A stretch of 64,000 nucleotides of DNA, from positions 62,001 through 126,000 of the forward strand of contig NZ_FOFF01000002.1 of assembly GCF_900110755.1 (NCBI RefSeq), read 5' to 3'. The position numbers and the translations under genes are program-made. This document shows positions 34,919-43,359 of this stretch, piece by piece (the first letter of the stretch is position 1; each line of letters starts with the position of its first letter). The notes beneath the pieces were generated by a model. It saw only the letters and a program-made list of their open reading frames with translations, was not told the origin of the DNA and did not search any database. The DNA is from Streptomyces sp. yr375 (GTDB lineage: Bacteria; Actinomycetota; Actinomycetes; Streptomycetales; Streptomycetaceae).

Positions 34919-36556
34919 CTACTGCCCGACCCGGCCCGGCTGCAACACCTGTGTGAACAGCACGGTGCCGTCCTGCTCGCGCAACCGGACCGTCAACTCG
35001 CCGCTGTCGCCGTCGATGTCGACCTCGCCGAAGAACTGGTAGCCCTCCGCGGGCGACACGTTCGCGGCGGTCGGCGCCTTCACGAACACCCGCTCGGGAC
35101 CGAAGGTGTTGTCGAGCGCGCTGGCCGGGAACGCGCCCGCGTTGAGCGGACCGGAGACGAACTCCCAGAACGGCTCGAAGTCGGTGAACGCGGCCCGCGC
35201 GGGCTGGTAGTGCTGCGCCGAGGTGTGGTGCACGTCGGCCGTCAGCCACACCGTGCCGGTGATCCGCCGGTGCTTGATGTACCGCAGCAGCTCGGCGATC
35301 TGCAGCTCACGGCCGAGCGGCGCGCCCGGGTCGCCCTGCGCCACGGCCTCGATGTTCGCCCTCCCCTCGGTGGCGTCCGGCACGACGAGCCCGAGCGGCA
35401 TGTCGGCGGCGAGCACCTTCCACACCGCACGCGAGCGCGACAACTCCCGCTTGAGCCACTCCAGTTGCTCGGCGCCGAGGATGCCCTGCGGGTCCACGGT
35501 CTGGTCGTCGGGCGAGTTGGCGTCGCGGTACGTCCGCATGTCCAGGACGAACACGTCGAGCAGCGGACCGTGCCGTACGACCCGGTGGACGCGGCCCTCC
35601 CTGGCCCCCGGACGCAGGCTGGAGACCGGGAAGTACTCGCTGAACGCCCGCCGGGCGCGCCCCGCGAGCACATCCACGCTCTTCTCCGTGTCACGGGCGT
35701 CGGAGTCGGCGATCACCTCGCCCGGGTACCAGTTGTTGCGGACCTCGTGGTCGTCCCACTGGATGATCGACGGCACCTGCGCGTTGAACCGGCGCAGATT
35801 CTGATCCAGCAGGTTGTAGCGGAAGTTGCCGCGGAACTCGGCGAGGGTCTCGGCGACCTTCGCCTTCTCCTCGGTGGTGACGTTCCGGTAGAGGCTGCCG
35901 TCGGGCAGCGCCTGGGTCGCCGCCACGGGGCCGTCGGCGTAGATGTTGTCGCCGCTGCACAGGAAGAAGTCGGGGTCGAGCTTCGCCATCGCGTCGTAGA
36001 TGCGGTAGCCGCCGAGGTCCGGGTTGATGCCCCAGCCCTGGCCCGCGAGATCCCCGGACCACAGGAAACGCACCCCGCGCCGACGCCCGAGGGGCACGGT
36101 GCGGAAGGTGCCGGTCACCGGCTCGCCGGTGCGGCGCGGGTCGTCCGGGTCGGCGAGCAGCACCCGGTAGTGGATCTGCTCACCGGCGGGCAGCCCGTGC
36201 AGCCGGGTCGTGCCGGTGAAGTCCGTACCGGCGCCGAGCAGCGGACCGTGCCAGCGGTGTGCGCCGCGGAACGACTCGGTCGCCGCGGTCTCGACGACCA
36301 TCCGCGCCGGCCGGTCGGACCGCACCCACACCAGCCCGGAGTCGGAGGCCACGTCCCCGGCCTGCACCCCCCACCCCGCCCGGGGCCGCCCGGACAGCGC
36401 GAAGGCGGGCGGCGCGCCGACCGCGGCGGGCAGGGCCAGGGCCGCGGACGCGGCGAGCGAGCCGCGCAGGACGCCGCGGCGCCCGGGAAGGGGACGGAGT
36501 GGAGTGACATGAGGGGGCCTCCAGGGACGGGAACCGGCCGGTGTGCACAGCCACAC
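34919..36556 (-). CDS. phoD: PhoD-family alkaline phosphatase, N-terminal frame uncertain
   Basis: About 545 residues in this frame. A Tat signal (LPGRRGVLRGSLAASAALALPAA) ends at a likely AFA cleavage site. Then comes a PhoD N-terminal beta domain (GVQAGDVASDSGLVWVRSDRPARM) and the metallophosphatase domain: LWSGDLAGQGWGINPDLGG, FFLCSGDNIYADGPV, IIQWDDHEVRNNW, VFVLDMRTYRD, WLTADVHHTS. It hydrolyses phosphate mono- and diesters outside the cell with Ca/Fe. The only in-frame start is GTG 36556, which lacks a ribosome site and sits 20 bp from the PHO-like box. A good GGAGG plus ATG 36510 is out of frame, suggesting a small frameshift near 36490-36510. Confidence 0.88.
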   Translation of the reverse strand: MWLCTPAGSRPWRPPHVTPLRPLPGRRGVLRGSLAASAALALPAAVGAPPAFALSGRPRAGWGVQAGDVASDSGLVWVRSDRPARMVVETAATESFRGAHRWHGPLLGAGTDFTGTTRLHGLPAGEQIHYRVLLADPDDPRRTGEPVTGTFRTVPLGRRRGVRFLWSGDLAGQGWGINPDLGGYRIYDAMAKLDPDFFLCSGDNIYADGPVAATQALPDGSLYRNVTTEEKAKVAETLAEFRGNFRYNLLDQNLRRFNAQVPSIIQWDDHEVRNNWYPGEVIADSDARDTEKSVDVLAGRARRAFSEYFPVSSLRPGAREGRVHRVVRHGPLLDVFVLDMRTYRDANSPDDQTVDPQGILGAEQLEWLKRELSRSRAVWKVLAADMPLGLVVPDATEGRANIEAVAQGDPGAPLGRELQIAELLRYIKHRRITGTVWLTADVHHTSAQHYQPARAAFTDFEPFWEFVSGPLNAGAFPASALDNTFGPERVFVKAPTAANVSPAEGYQFFGEVDIDGDSGELTVRLREQDGTVLFTQVLQPGRVGQ

Positions 36557-36575
36557 CTACTGGTCCGCCGCAGCG

Positions 36576-36597
36576 CTCACGGAAACCACAAGTGAAC
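36576..36597 (-). promoter_or_regulatory. PHO-box-like direct repeats upstream of phoD
   Basis: Read on the phoD strand, GTTCACTTGTG (36597-36587) is followed directly by GTTTCCGTGAG (36586-36576). The first matches the Streptomyces PhoP direct-repeat unit (G(T/G)TCAYYY followed by 4 nt) well; the second matches in GTT and G. PhoP control under phosphate limitation is expected for phoD and supports this call. Confidence 0.6.
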
Positions 36598-36630
36598 AAC
36601 TGCCCGCACCCACACGGGCTCCGACCCGCC

Positions 36631-38091
36631 TCACCGCCCGGCAGCCTCCCTCATCAGCCGCACCCCGTCCCGAATCCGCACGGGCGACACCTGCGCATAC
36701 CCGAGCACGAGACACACGCCCTCCACGCGGTTCCCATCGCCTCCGGCACACGCGTGTGCATACGCGGCGAGCGCACACACCTCGATTCCGGCGGCGGCCA
36801 TCCGTTCCAGAAACCGCCCCTGAGGCCCGTACCGCCGCGGCAGTTCGGCGATGACGTGCAGCCCGGCCGCGATCCCCGACACCCGCGCGCCGGGGAAGTG
36901 CTCCTGGAGCGCGTCCACGAGGGCGTCGCGGCGCTCCCGGTAGGCGCGCTGGCAGCGGCGCAGTTGGCGGTCGTGGTCGCCGCGCTCCACGAACCGGGCG
37001 AACAGTGCCTGATCGAGGGTGGGATGGCCGAGGTCCATCGTCCGTTTGCGCTCGACGACCTCCTCGGCCAGCGCCTCGGGGACGAGTAGCCAGCCCAGCC
37101 GCAGTCCCGGCGCGAGGGACTTGCTGACCGACCCGGTGTAGGCGACGCGCTCCGGGTCGAGGCCCTGGAGCGCGCCCACGGGGGCACGGTCGTAGCGGAA
37201 GTCGCCGTCGTAGTCGTCCTCCAGGATGAAGCCGTCCACCGCCCGCGCCCAGTCGAGCAGCTCGGCACGCCGCCGCGCGGAGTACACGATCCCGGTGGGG
37301 AACTGGTGGGCCGGCGTCGTCGCCAGGGCCCGTACACCGGACGCCCGGAGCGCTCCCATGGCCGGCCCCTCGTCGTCGAGCGGGAGCGGTACGGCGGTGA
37401 CGCCCGCCGCCGCGTACAGGGAGCTGTGCTGCGGGCTGCCGGGGTCCTCGACGCCGACGGCGGCCATCCCGCGCGCGTGCAGCGCGAGGCCGAGCAGCGC
37501 CGTGGCCTGGGCCACGCCGGAGACGACCAGCAGGCGCTCCGGGTCGGCGACCACGCCCCGGCGACGGGCCAGGAGTCCGGCGAGCGCGGTGCGCAGCCGG
37601 GGCAGCCCGCGCGGGTCGGGATAGCCGAGCTCGTGGTGGGGCAGCTCGGCGAGCACACCCCGCTGCGCGGCCGCCCAGGCCGCGCGCGGGAACAGCGACA
37701 GGTCCGGTGTTCCCGGCACGAAGTCGGCCCGCGCGCCCGGGAAGCGCGGAGCGAGGTCACGCGCGCGTGGCAGGGCCGCCCGGACGGCGCCGCCCACCCA
37801 GGTACCGGCACCCCGGCCGCTGCGCAGATAGCCCTCGGCCGTCAACTGCTCGTACGCCTCCGTGACCAGCCCGCGCGACACCCCGAGGTCGGCGGCGAGG
37901 TCCCGGCTCGACGGCAGCCGGGTGCCCTGCGCGAGCCGCCCCGAGCGCACCGCGTCCCGCAGCGCCGCCTGAAGCGCACGGCCACGCGCGCGTGCCGGGG
38001 CGGCAGCGGCCGACAGGAGCACCTCCCAGGCCGCCGAGGGGTCGGACGGCCCGTCAGGACCGGTACCCCGATTGGTCCCCGATGACGTCAT
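36631..38091 (-). CDS. MocR/PdxR-type regulator (GntR HTH fused to aminotransferase fold)
   Basis: 486 residues. The N-terminal GntR helix-turn-helix is seen in LQAALRDAVRSGRLAQGTRLPSSRDLAADLGVSRGLVTEAYEQLTAEGYL. The C-terminal two-thirds is a fold-type I aminotransferase: PHHELGYPDPRGLPRLRTALAGLL, VSGVAQATALLGLAL, EDDYDGDFRYDRAP and YTGSVSKSLAPGLRLGWLLVP with the PLP lysine in SVSKSLAP. MocR proteins bind PLP and regulate neighbouring genes such as vitamin B6 or transport genes. ATG 38091 is the start. It is divergent from the DMT exporter at 38139, a plausible target. A TGACGTCA palindrome overlaps its start. Confidence 0.93.
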   Translation of the reverse strand: MTSSGTNRGTGPDGPSDPSAAWEVLLSAAAAPARARGRALQAALRDAVRSGRLAQGTRLPSSRDLAADLGVSRGLVTEAYEQLTAEGYLRSGRGAGTWVGGAVRAALPRARDLAPRFPGARADFVPGTPDLSLFPRAAWAAAQRGVLAELPHHELGYPDPRGLPRLRTALAGLLARRRGVVADPERLLVVSGVAQATALLGLALHARGMAAVGVEDPGSPQHSSLYAAAGVTAVPLPLDDEGPAMGALRASGVRALATTPAHQFPTGIVYSARRRAELLDWARAVDGFILEDDYDGDFRYDRAPVGALQGLDPERVAYTGSVSKSLAPGLRLGWLLVPEALAEEVVERKRTMDLGHPTLDQALFARFVERGDHDRQLRRCQRAYRERRDALVDALQEHFPGARVSGIAAGLHVIAELPRRYGPQGRFLERMAAAGIEVCALAAYAHACAGGDGNRVEGVCLVLGYAQVSPVRIRDGVRLMREAAGR

Positions 38092-38138
38092 GGAAGTGGA
38101 CCTTAGACCGGGCCGCCGTCGTTCCTAGGGTCACGTCC

Positions 38139-39305
38139 ATGAACACCGCCACCGCGCGCGGGTGCCTGCTCGCCGCGCTCGCCTGCGTCCTCGTCGGAGC
38201 GTCCTTCACCGCCAACAGCGTCCTCGGCGCCTACCCCCACGCGGGCGGCCAGGCCCTGCGCTACGGCCTCGCCTTCCTGCTCCTCGTACCCCTGACCGGC
38301 GCGGATGCCCGGGTCCGGCTGCGCGCGCTCACCGCCCGCCATTGGGTGCGCCTCGCGCTGCTCGCGGCCGTCGGGATGGTCGGCTTCAACCTGGCCGTGC
38401 TGGCCGCGGAGCGCTCCGCGGAACCCGCCGTCCCCGGTGTCTTCGTCGGCTGCGCGCCCGTCGTCGTGGCCGTCGTCCTTCCGCTCCTGGCGGGACGGCG
38501 GCCCCGGCTCCCGGTCCTGTGCGGGGCGTCGCTGGTCGCGATCGGCGCGTTCGCGGTGCAGGGGTGGGGGCGTACGGACGGCGCGGGCATCGCCTGCTCG
38601 GTCGGCGCGCTGGCCGGGGAGGTCGGCTTCGCGGTGCTGGCCGGGCCCGTCCTGCGGCCGCTGGGCCCGCGGCTGCTGTCGGCCACCGTGTGCGGGCTCG
38701 CCGCGGTCGAATCGGCCGCGCTCGGCCTGTGGGCCGACGGCGGCGGGTGGCTGCGGCGGCCGGACGGCGGGGAGGCCGCCGCGCTGCTGTGGCAGGCGAC
38801 GGTCGTCACCGTCGTCGGCTTCGTGTGCTGGTACATGGCCATGCAGCGGATCGGAGCGGAGCGCGTCGCGCTCTTCTCCGGCCTCATCCCCGTCGCCGCG
38901 GCCTGCACCGCCCCGCTCGTCGGAACGGGCTCCTACGGCCCCGCCCAGGCCGTCGGCAGCGCCCTTGTCGGGGCCGGGGTCGTCCTGGGGGCGGGGGTGT
39001 CGAGCCGTGCCGTCAGGGGCTCAGTGGCTGCCGTCGAGGATCACGCGGGCGACGAGCGCCGGGTCGTCGTTCATCGGGCAGTGGCCGCAGCCGGGCAGCC
39101 GTACCAGGCGCGCGGCCGGGATGGCCTGCTTGGCGCGCAGGCCCTGGCGGCGCACGAGCAGCCAGTCGCGGGTGCCCCAGGCGACCGTGACCGGGATGCC
39201 GGGGAGGTCGTCGGTGAACCGGACGGTGGTGCCGGCCCGCAGGGTCTGGTCGAACCCGGTGGCCTGGGCCAGGGCCAGCGTCTCGGCGACCACGGCCTCG
39301 GGTGA
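38139..39305 (+). CDS. DMT/EamA transporter with run-on C-terminus
   Basis: 388 residues as read. Residues 1-290 contain ten hydrophobic helices (LLAALACVLVGASFTANSVLGAY through SALVGAGVVLGAGVSS), a normal full-length EamA exporter. From about 39006 the frame continues for about 100 hydrophilic residues that are antisense to the convergent hydrolase gene and look non-native. The gene therefore lacks its natural stop; a point change or small indel is the likely cause. ATG 38139 is the start, 47 bp from the MocR gene, which probably regulates it. Confidence 0.82.
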   Translation: MNTATARGCLLAALACVLVGASFTANSVLGAYPHAGGQALRYGLAFLLLVPLTGADARVRLRALTARHWVRLALLAAVGMVGFNLAVLAAERSAEPAVPGVFVGCAPVVVAVVLPLLAGRRPRLPVLCGASLVAIGAFAVQGWGRTDGAGIACSVGALAGEVGFAVLAGPVLRPLGPRLLSATVCGLAAVESAALGLWADGGGWLRRPDGGEAAALLWQATVVTVVGFVCWYMAMQRIGAERVALFSGLIPVAAACTAPLVGTGSYGPAQAVGSALVGAGVVLGAGVSSRAVRGSVAAVEDHAGDERRVVVHRAVAAAGQPYQARGRDGLLGAQALAAHEQPVAGAPGDRDRDAGEVVGEPDGGAGPQGLVEPGGLGQGQRLGDHGLG

Positions 39306-39869
39306 ACGGCGGCTCGGACGGGCGTAGATGGTGCTGGTGAGGGCCGTACGGCCGGCCGCCGTGCTCGCCATCCGCTCGACGAGAGGCAGCGGCAGCCGGC
39401 GGGAGACCTGCCGCATCGTCATCAGGACGCCGAACGCGTAGCGCCGTTCGGCCTCCGACCAGAACCCGGCCGGGGACAGCGCGGTGACGGTCCGTACGAG
39501 CTTCTCCCGGCCGAGTTCCAGGGCGAGCAGACCGCCGAGGGAGTTGCCGGCCACGTGCGGGCGGTCCAGGCCCAGCGCCTCGCAGAAGGCGCCGAACACG
39601 CCGGCCGTCGTGGGCAGGTCGTAGGCGAGCCCGTCCGGCAGGGCCGGGGAGACGCCGAAGCCGGGCAGGTCCACGGCGATCACGTCGCGCTCGGCGGCCA
39701 GGATGTCCAGCACCGGGTCCCAGGCCTGCCGGTGGTGACCGATGCCGTGCAGCAGGAGCAGCGGCTCGCCCGCGCCCACGCGCGCGTAGGAGACGGTGAC
39801 GGGCAGCGGGCCACTGGGGGAGGGGACCGTGAAGGAGGCGGTGGCGGTTGCGGTGGCTGTGGCGGACAT
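39021..39869 (-). CDS. alpha/beta hydrolase
   Basis: 282 residues with the classic fold: oxyanion segment LLLLHGIGHHRQAWDPV, nucleophile GNSLGG, acid-bearing strand VTVAWGTRDWLLV and the histidine in LPGCGHCPMNDDP. An Ala/Thr repeat (TATATAT) precedes the catalytic domain. Substrate unknown. ATG 39869 follows GAGGAGCTGCCC. The run-on DMT transporter overlaps its last 285 bp on the other strand. About 130 bp upstream is a patch of GACTGGGGTGGGA-like repeats (39940-39990). Confidence 0.9.
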   Translation of the reverse strand: MSATATATATASFTVPSPSGPLPVTVSYARVGAGEPLLLLHGIGHHRQAWDPVLDILAAERDVIAVDLPGFGVSPALPDGLAYDLPTTAGVFGAFCEALGLDRPHVAGNSLGGLLALELGREKLVRTVTALSPAGFWSEAERRYAFGVLMTMRQVSRRLPLPLVERMASTAAGRTALTSTIYARPSRRSPEAVVAETLALAQATGFDQTLRAGTTVRFTDDLPGIPVTVAWGTRDWLLVRRQGLRAKQAIPAARLVRLPGCGHCPMNDDPALVARVILDGSH

Positions 39870-40064
39870 GGGCAGCTCCTCGTCTGGACTGGCCGGGGAC
39901 GTCCTGGACGCGACGTGTGAGACGCGGCGCTGAGGCGTGACGACGGGGGTGGGACGACTGGGGCGTGACGACTGGGGTGGGATGACTGGGGTGGGACGGG
40001 CGTCTCGGGCGACGCGACGCCTTAGACAGCTTGTCAGCAATTGCTACTGGCGGGTAGTCCCAAG

Positions 40065-40718
40065 TCAACGCGTCCTGCGCAGCTCCAGGTTGAAGTCCGC
40101 GTGGCCGAAGGCGCGCATGAGGTCGAGCCACAGCGGCAGCCACATCTCCACGCCGCGCGCCGCCCGGATGCCGCCCAGGTCGAGCACCCGGTCCGCCGGC
40201 CAGCCGAAGTCGCCTAGCAGCGCCGTGACGTGCTCCTTGGCGTCCGCGTCGTCCCCGCACACGAACACCTGGTGCCCGCCCGGCACGCGCGCGGGATCCA
40301 CCATCACCTGGCAGTTGACGGTGTTGAGGGACTTCACCACGCGCGCGTGCGGAAACGCCCGCTGGATCTGCTCGCCCACGCTGTCCGACTCCACGGGCGA
40401 CAGCCGCGCCTCCCCGCCCTCGAACGCCAGCGGGTTGGAGACGTCCAGGACGACCTTCCCGTCCAGGCGGGACGCCCCGGCGGCCTCCAGCGCGGCCAGC
40501 GAGGCCCGCCCGGCCACCGCGTTCACGACCACCTCGGCGACCTCGGCCGCCTCCGCGAACGTACCGGCGCTCGCCGCCGCGCCCGCGCCCCGCGCCCATT
40601 CCAGCGCCGCCGGATTGTCCTTCGTGCGCGAACCCAGGACCACCGTGTGCCCCAACTCCACCAGCTTTCCGCCCAGTGTGCGACCGACCTCGCCCGTACC
40701 CAGCACCGCGTACCGCAC
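40065..40718 (-). CDS. NADP/F420-dependent oxidoreductase-like dinucleotide-binding protein
   Basis: 217 residues with an N-terminal Rossmann fold (VRYAVLGTGEVGRTLGGKLVELGHTVVLGSRTKDNPAAL). The remaining pattern (VVLDVSNPLAFEGGEARLSPV, GEQIQRAFPHARVVKSLNTVNCQVMVDPARV, VFVCGDDADAKEHVTALLGDFGW) belongs to the F420:NADP oxidoreductase-like family. It may reduce F420 or act as a small NADPH reductase; the exact cofactor is not visible. GTG 40718 follows GGGAGGTCGCA and is favoured over an in-frame start at 40748. It is divergent from the GntR regulator. Confidence 0.87.
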   Translation of the reverse strand: MRYAVLGTGEVGRTLGGKLVELGHTVVLGSRTKDNPAALEWARGAGAAASAGTFAEAAEVAEVVVNAVAGRASLAALEAAGASRLDGKVVLDVSNPLAFEGGEARLSPVESDSVGEQIQRAFPHARVVKSLNTVNCQVMVDPARVPGGHQVFVCGDDADAKEHVTALLGDFGWPADRVLDLGGIRAARGVEMWLPLWLDLMRAFGHADFNLELRRTR

Positions 40719-41002
40719 TGCGACCTCCCGTTCGTCGGACCAGACCATCCGTCACGTTAATTCCCGACCGCCCCGGGAGCCCGCCTTTCACGACGGGGAC
40801 ATTGCCGGAGTGTCACGAAAACCCGCCGGTGCGAACGCCCCGTAAACGCTTTCCCTCCGGAATGCCCTCGCCCCCGGCAGGGTTCGACAATTGGTCTTGA
40901 CCAGGGGTGGGGGCCGCCTTATGGTCGCAGAGAAGTGCAACAACCTTTAATAAACAAGGGCGCGAAAAACGCCGCCGGACCACGGCGATTGCGGAGGACA
41001 GG

Positions 41003-41776
41003 GTGGGGACCACGCAACTGGAATCGGTACCGGAACCGAAGTACTGGCATCTCAAGACCGTGCTCAGTGAGGCACTCGACTCCGAATTCACGGTGGGCGA
41101 GATCCTGCCCAACGAGCGTGACCTGGCGGCCCGTTTCGGCGTCGCCCGCGCGACGCTCCGGCAGGCACTGGAGCAGCTCGAACTGGAAGGCCGGCTGAAC
41201 CGCCGCCGGGGTGTCGGCACGACCGTCGCTCCGCCGCGGATGGGCGTCGCCGTCGGCACCGGGCAGCAGGTCTGGCCGGGCACCGGGGACGACACCTGGC
41301 AGGCGGTGGACTGCACGCTCGCGGCACCGCCCGCGGCCGTCGCCACCGCCCTGGAGACCCCACGCGACCACGCCGTGCACATCGTGCGCCGCTCGCGGGT
41401 CTCGCACGGCCAGCCCGTCGCCGCCGAACTGCTCTACGTCCCCCGGACGTCGGTGCCCGACCTGCCCGCGCTCGACACCCCGTCCGGAGCGGCCTCCGAA
41501 GCGGCACGCGCGCGTGCGGTGCTGCGCGAACTGCAGCGCCTGGAACTCCAGGGCCAGGACCGCGCCGTGGAGCTGGGCTCGGCCCGCGCGGCCGACGCCA
41601 GGGAACTCGACCGGCTCCCCGGCGCGCCCGTCCTCGTCCTCACCACCCGGTTCTTCGCCGAGGGCCGCACCGCGGCGCTCTCCGTCGCGACCTACCGCGC
41701 GGACACCTGCCGGCTGACGTTCGGCGCGTCCGGCGGCGTGGAGATCCACCACGGCCCGGCACAGCAGGCGTCCTGA
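41003..41776 (+). CDS. GntR/HutC-type transcriptional regulator
   Basis: 257 residues. The N-terminal winged helix is PKYWHLKTVLSEALDSEFTVGEILPNERDLAARFGVARATLRQALEQLELEGRLNRRRGVGTTVA. The C-terminal UTRA ligand domain runs from about residue 85 (VWPGTGDDTWQAVDCTLAAPPAAVATALETPRDHAVHIVRRSRVSHGQPVAAELLYVP). It is similar in build to DasR-type regulators that respond to amino-sugar phosphates. GTG 41003 follows GCGGAGGACAGG. Upstream 40906-40960 is AT-rich and probably holds the promoter; no partner gene is adjacent on the same strand, so it may act at distant sites. Confidence 0.92.
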   Translation: MGTTQLESVPEPKYWHLKTVLSEALDSEFTVGEILPNERDLAARFGVARATLRQALEQLELEGRLNRRRGVGTTVAPPRMGVAVGTGQQVWPGTGDDTWQAVDCTLAAPPAAVATALETPRDHAVHIVRRSRVSHGQPVAAELLYVPRTSVPDLPALDTPSGAASEAARARAVLRELQRLELQGQDRAVELGSARAADARELDRLPGAPVLVLTTRFFAEGRTAALSVATYRADTCRLTFGASGGVEIHHGPAQQAS

Positions 41777-41779
41777 CCG

Positions 41780-42037
41780 CCCCGCCCGAGCGAGGACATG
41801 TCCCGTGCCCCGGAACTCCTCCGGGGCGCGGCGCGTTCCACCGGTGACTGCCGGTCACCGCCCGGCAGTCACCACCGCCGTAGCCACCGCCGCCGTAGTC
41901 GCCCCACACCCGTCAGGCTCCTGAACGGCCCGCACCCCGCCCGAGCGAGGACACATCCCGTGCCCCGGAACTCCACCGGGGTGCGGCACGTTCCACTGGT
42001 GGCTGCGGGTCACCGCCCCGCAGTCACCACCGCCGTA
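41780..42037. repeat. tandem 103-bp direct repeat carrying covarying hairpins
   Basis: Copy 1 (41780-41882) and copy 2 (41935-42037) are 155 bp apart, align without gaps and differ at only nine of 103 positions. Each has a small hairpin (CCCCGG..CCGGGG) then a 12-bp stem: 41843-41854 with 41862-41873, and 41998-42009 with 42017-42028. Between copies a C-G pair becomes G-C and an A-U pair becomes G-U, so pairing is kept. It sits between convergent GntR and ROK genes; a double terminator or a structured RNA are both possible. Confidence 0.85.
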
Positions 42038-42061
42038 CCCACCCGTCCCACCGTCCCGCAG

Positions 42062-43219
42062 TCACCGCCGGGCCGTCACCGTCCCGTCCACCGCGAACAA
42101 CTGCTCCTCCACATGGTCGAGGGCGAGTCGCAGCGCCCCCGTCGCCACCGCCGCCTCGCCGAGCAGCGACAGGGCCACCTTCGGTGGCCGCAGACAGTAG
42201 CGCGCCAACTCCTGCCGCAGCGGCTCCAGCACACCGTCGAGACCGACCGCCCAGCCGCCGACCACGACCAGCTCCGGGTCGAGCGCCAGGACCAGCGCGG
42301 CCACGTCGTGCACCAGCCGCTGGATGAAGCGGTCCACGGCCGCCCGCGCCCGCTGGTCGCCCTCGCGCGCCCGCGTGAACACCTTCGCGACGGCCTGCTC
42401 GTCCAGCGCATGCAGCGGCTCGTCCGTCGTGGACAGCAGCGTCTCCGGGGTCACCTGCCGGCCCAGCAGATGCAGCGCGCCGATCTCCCCAGCCGCCCCG
42501 CCGTACCCCCGGTGCAGCCGCCCCCCGATCAGCGAGCCGGCGCCCGGACTGAGCCCGGCCAGCACGAACACGACGTCGTCGGACTCGGTGGCCGACCCCT
42601 TCCAGTGCTCGGCCACGGCCGCCGCGTTGGCGTCGTTCTCCACCAGCACCGGACACTTGAAGGAACGGCTCAGCCGCTCGCCCAGCCGCAGCCCCGTCCA
42701 CTCGGGCAGCGCCGTGCCCAGCCGTATCGTCCCGTCCGCCTCGACGATCCCGGGGGTGGCGACCCCCACCGCCCGCAGCGAGCTGCGCGGCACCCCGGCC
42801 CGGCGCAGCAGCTCGGCGACCGCCGTGCGCAGCCGCTCCAGCCGCTCGTCCGCCGGGGCCCGCTCGTCGACGTCCTTGGCCTGCGCGCCCAGCAGCCGGC
42901 CGTCCAGGTCGGACAGCAGCGCGGCCACCCGGTGCGACCCGATCTCCAGACCCAGCAGATGCCCGGCCTCCGCCCGGAACCGGTACCGCCGCGCGGGCCG
43001 CCCCTGCCGCCGCGCGGCGCCCTCCTCGGCCGCCTGCTCGACGACCAGCCCCGCCGCCGTGAGGTCCTCGACGACCCCCTCGACGGTCGGCCGGGACAGC
43101 CCCGTCACCCGGGTGATCTCCGTCAGCGTCGCGCGGTCCGCGGCACGCAGCGCGTGCAGCACCACCGCCGAATTGATCCTTCGCAACAGCGAGGGATCCC
43201 CGCCGGTCAGTTGCCCCAA
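42062..43219 (-). CDS. ROK-family transcriptional regulator
   Basis: 385 residues. The N-terminal MarR-like helix-turn-helix is RINSAVVLHALRAADRATLTEITRVTGLSRPTVEGVVEDLTAAGL. The sugar-kinase-like domain has LLGLEIGSHRVAALLSDLDG, VGVATPGIVEADG, VLVENDANAAAVAEHW and GYGGAAGEIGALHLLG. The ROK zinc motif (CxCGxxGCxE) is missing and there is no catalytic Asp in the usual GND context beyond ENDANA, so a repressor rather than a kinase is likely. TTG 43219 is used; it follows GGGAGGACGG. It should sense a sugar or sugar phosphate. Confidence 0.9.
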   Translation of the reverse strand: MGQLTGGDPSLLRRINSAVVLHALRAADRATLTEITRVTGLSRPTVEGVVEDLTAAGLVVEQAAEEGAARRQGRPARRYRFRAEAGHLLGLEIGSHRVAALLSDLDGRLLGAQAKDVDERAPADERLERLRTAVAELLRRAGVPRSSLRAVGVATPGIVEADGTIRLGTALPEWTGLRLGERLSRSFKCPVLVENDANAAAVAEHWKGSATESDDVVFVLAGLSPGAGSLIGGRLHRGYGGAAGEIGALHLLGRQVTPETLLSTTDEPLHALDEQAVAKVFTRAREGDQRARAAVDRFIQRLVHDVAALVLALDPELVVVGGWAVGLDGVLEPLRQELARYCLRPPKVALSLLGEAAVATGALRLALDHVEEQLFAVDGTVTARR

Positions 43220-43359
43220 CCGTCCGTCCTCCCAGCTCGTGCGCGTGTGGGCGGATCGTACTCGGCGGGAGGGACCCCGGCGAGTGAAGAATCCGTACCG
43301 ATGCAGTCACGCACCACCCGCCCCACACGACTCGCCCCGCACCGCTCACGCCGCACCGC

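Noticed and set aside
41780..42037. Reading the 103-bp repeats as ends of an insertion sequence.
   Set aside because: There is no transposase, the copies are direct not inverted, and no target duplication is visible.
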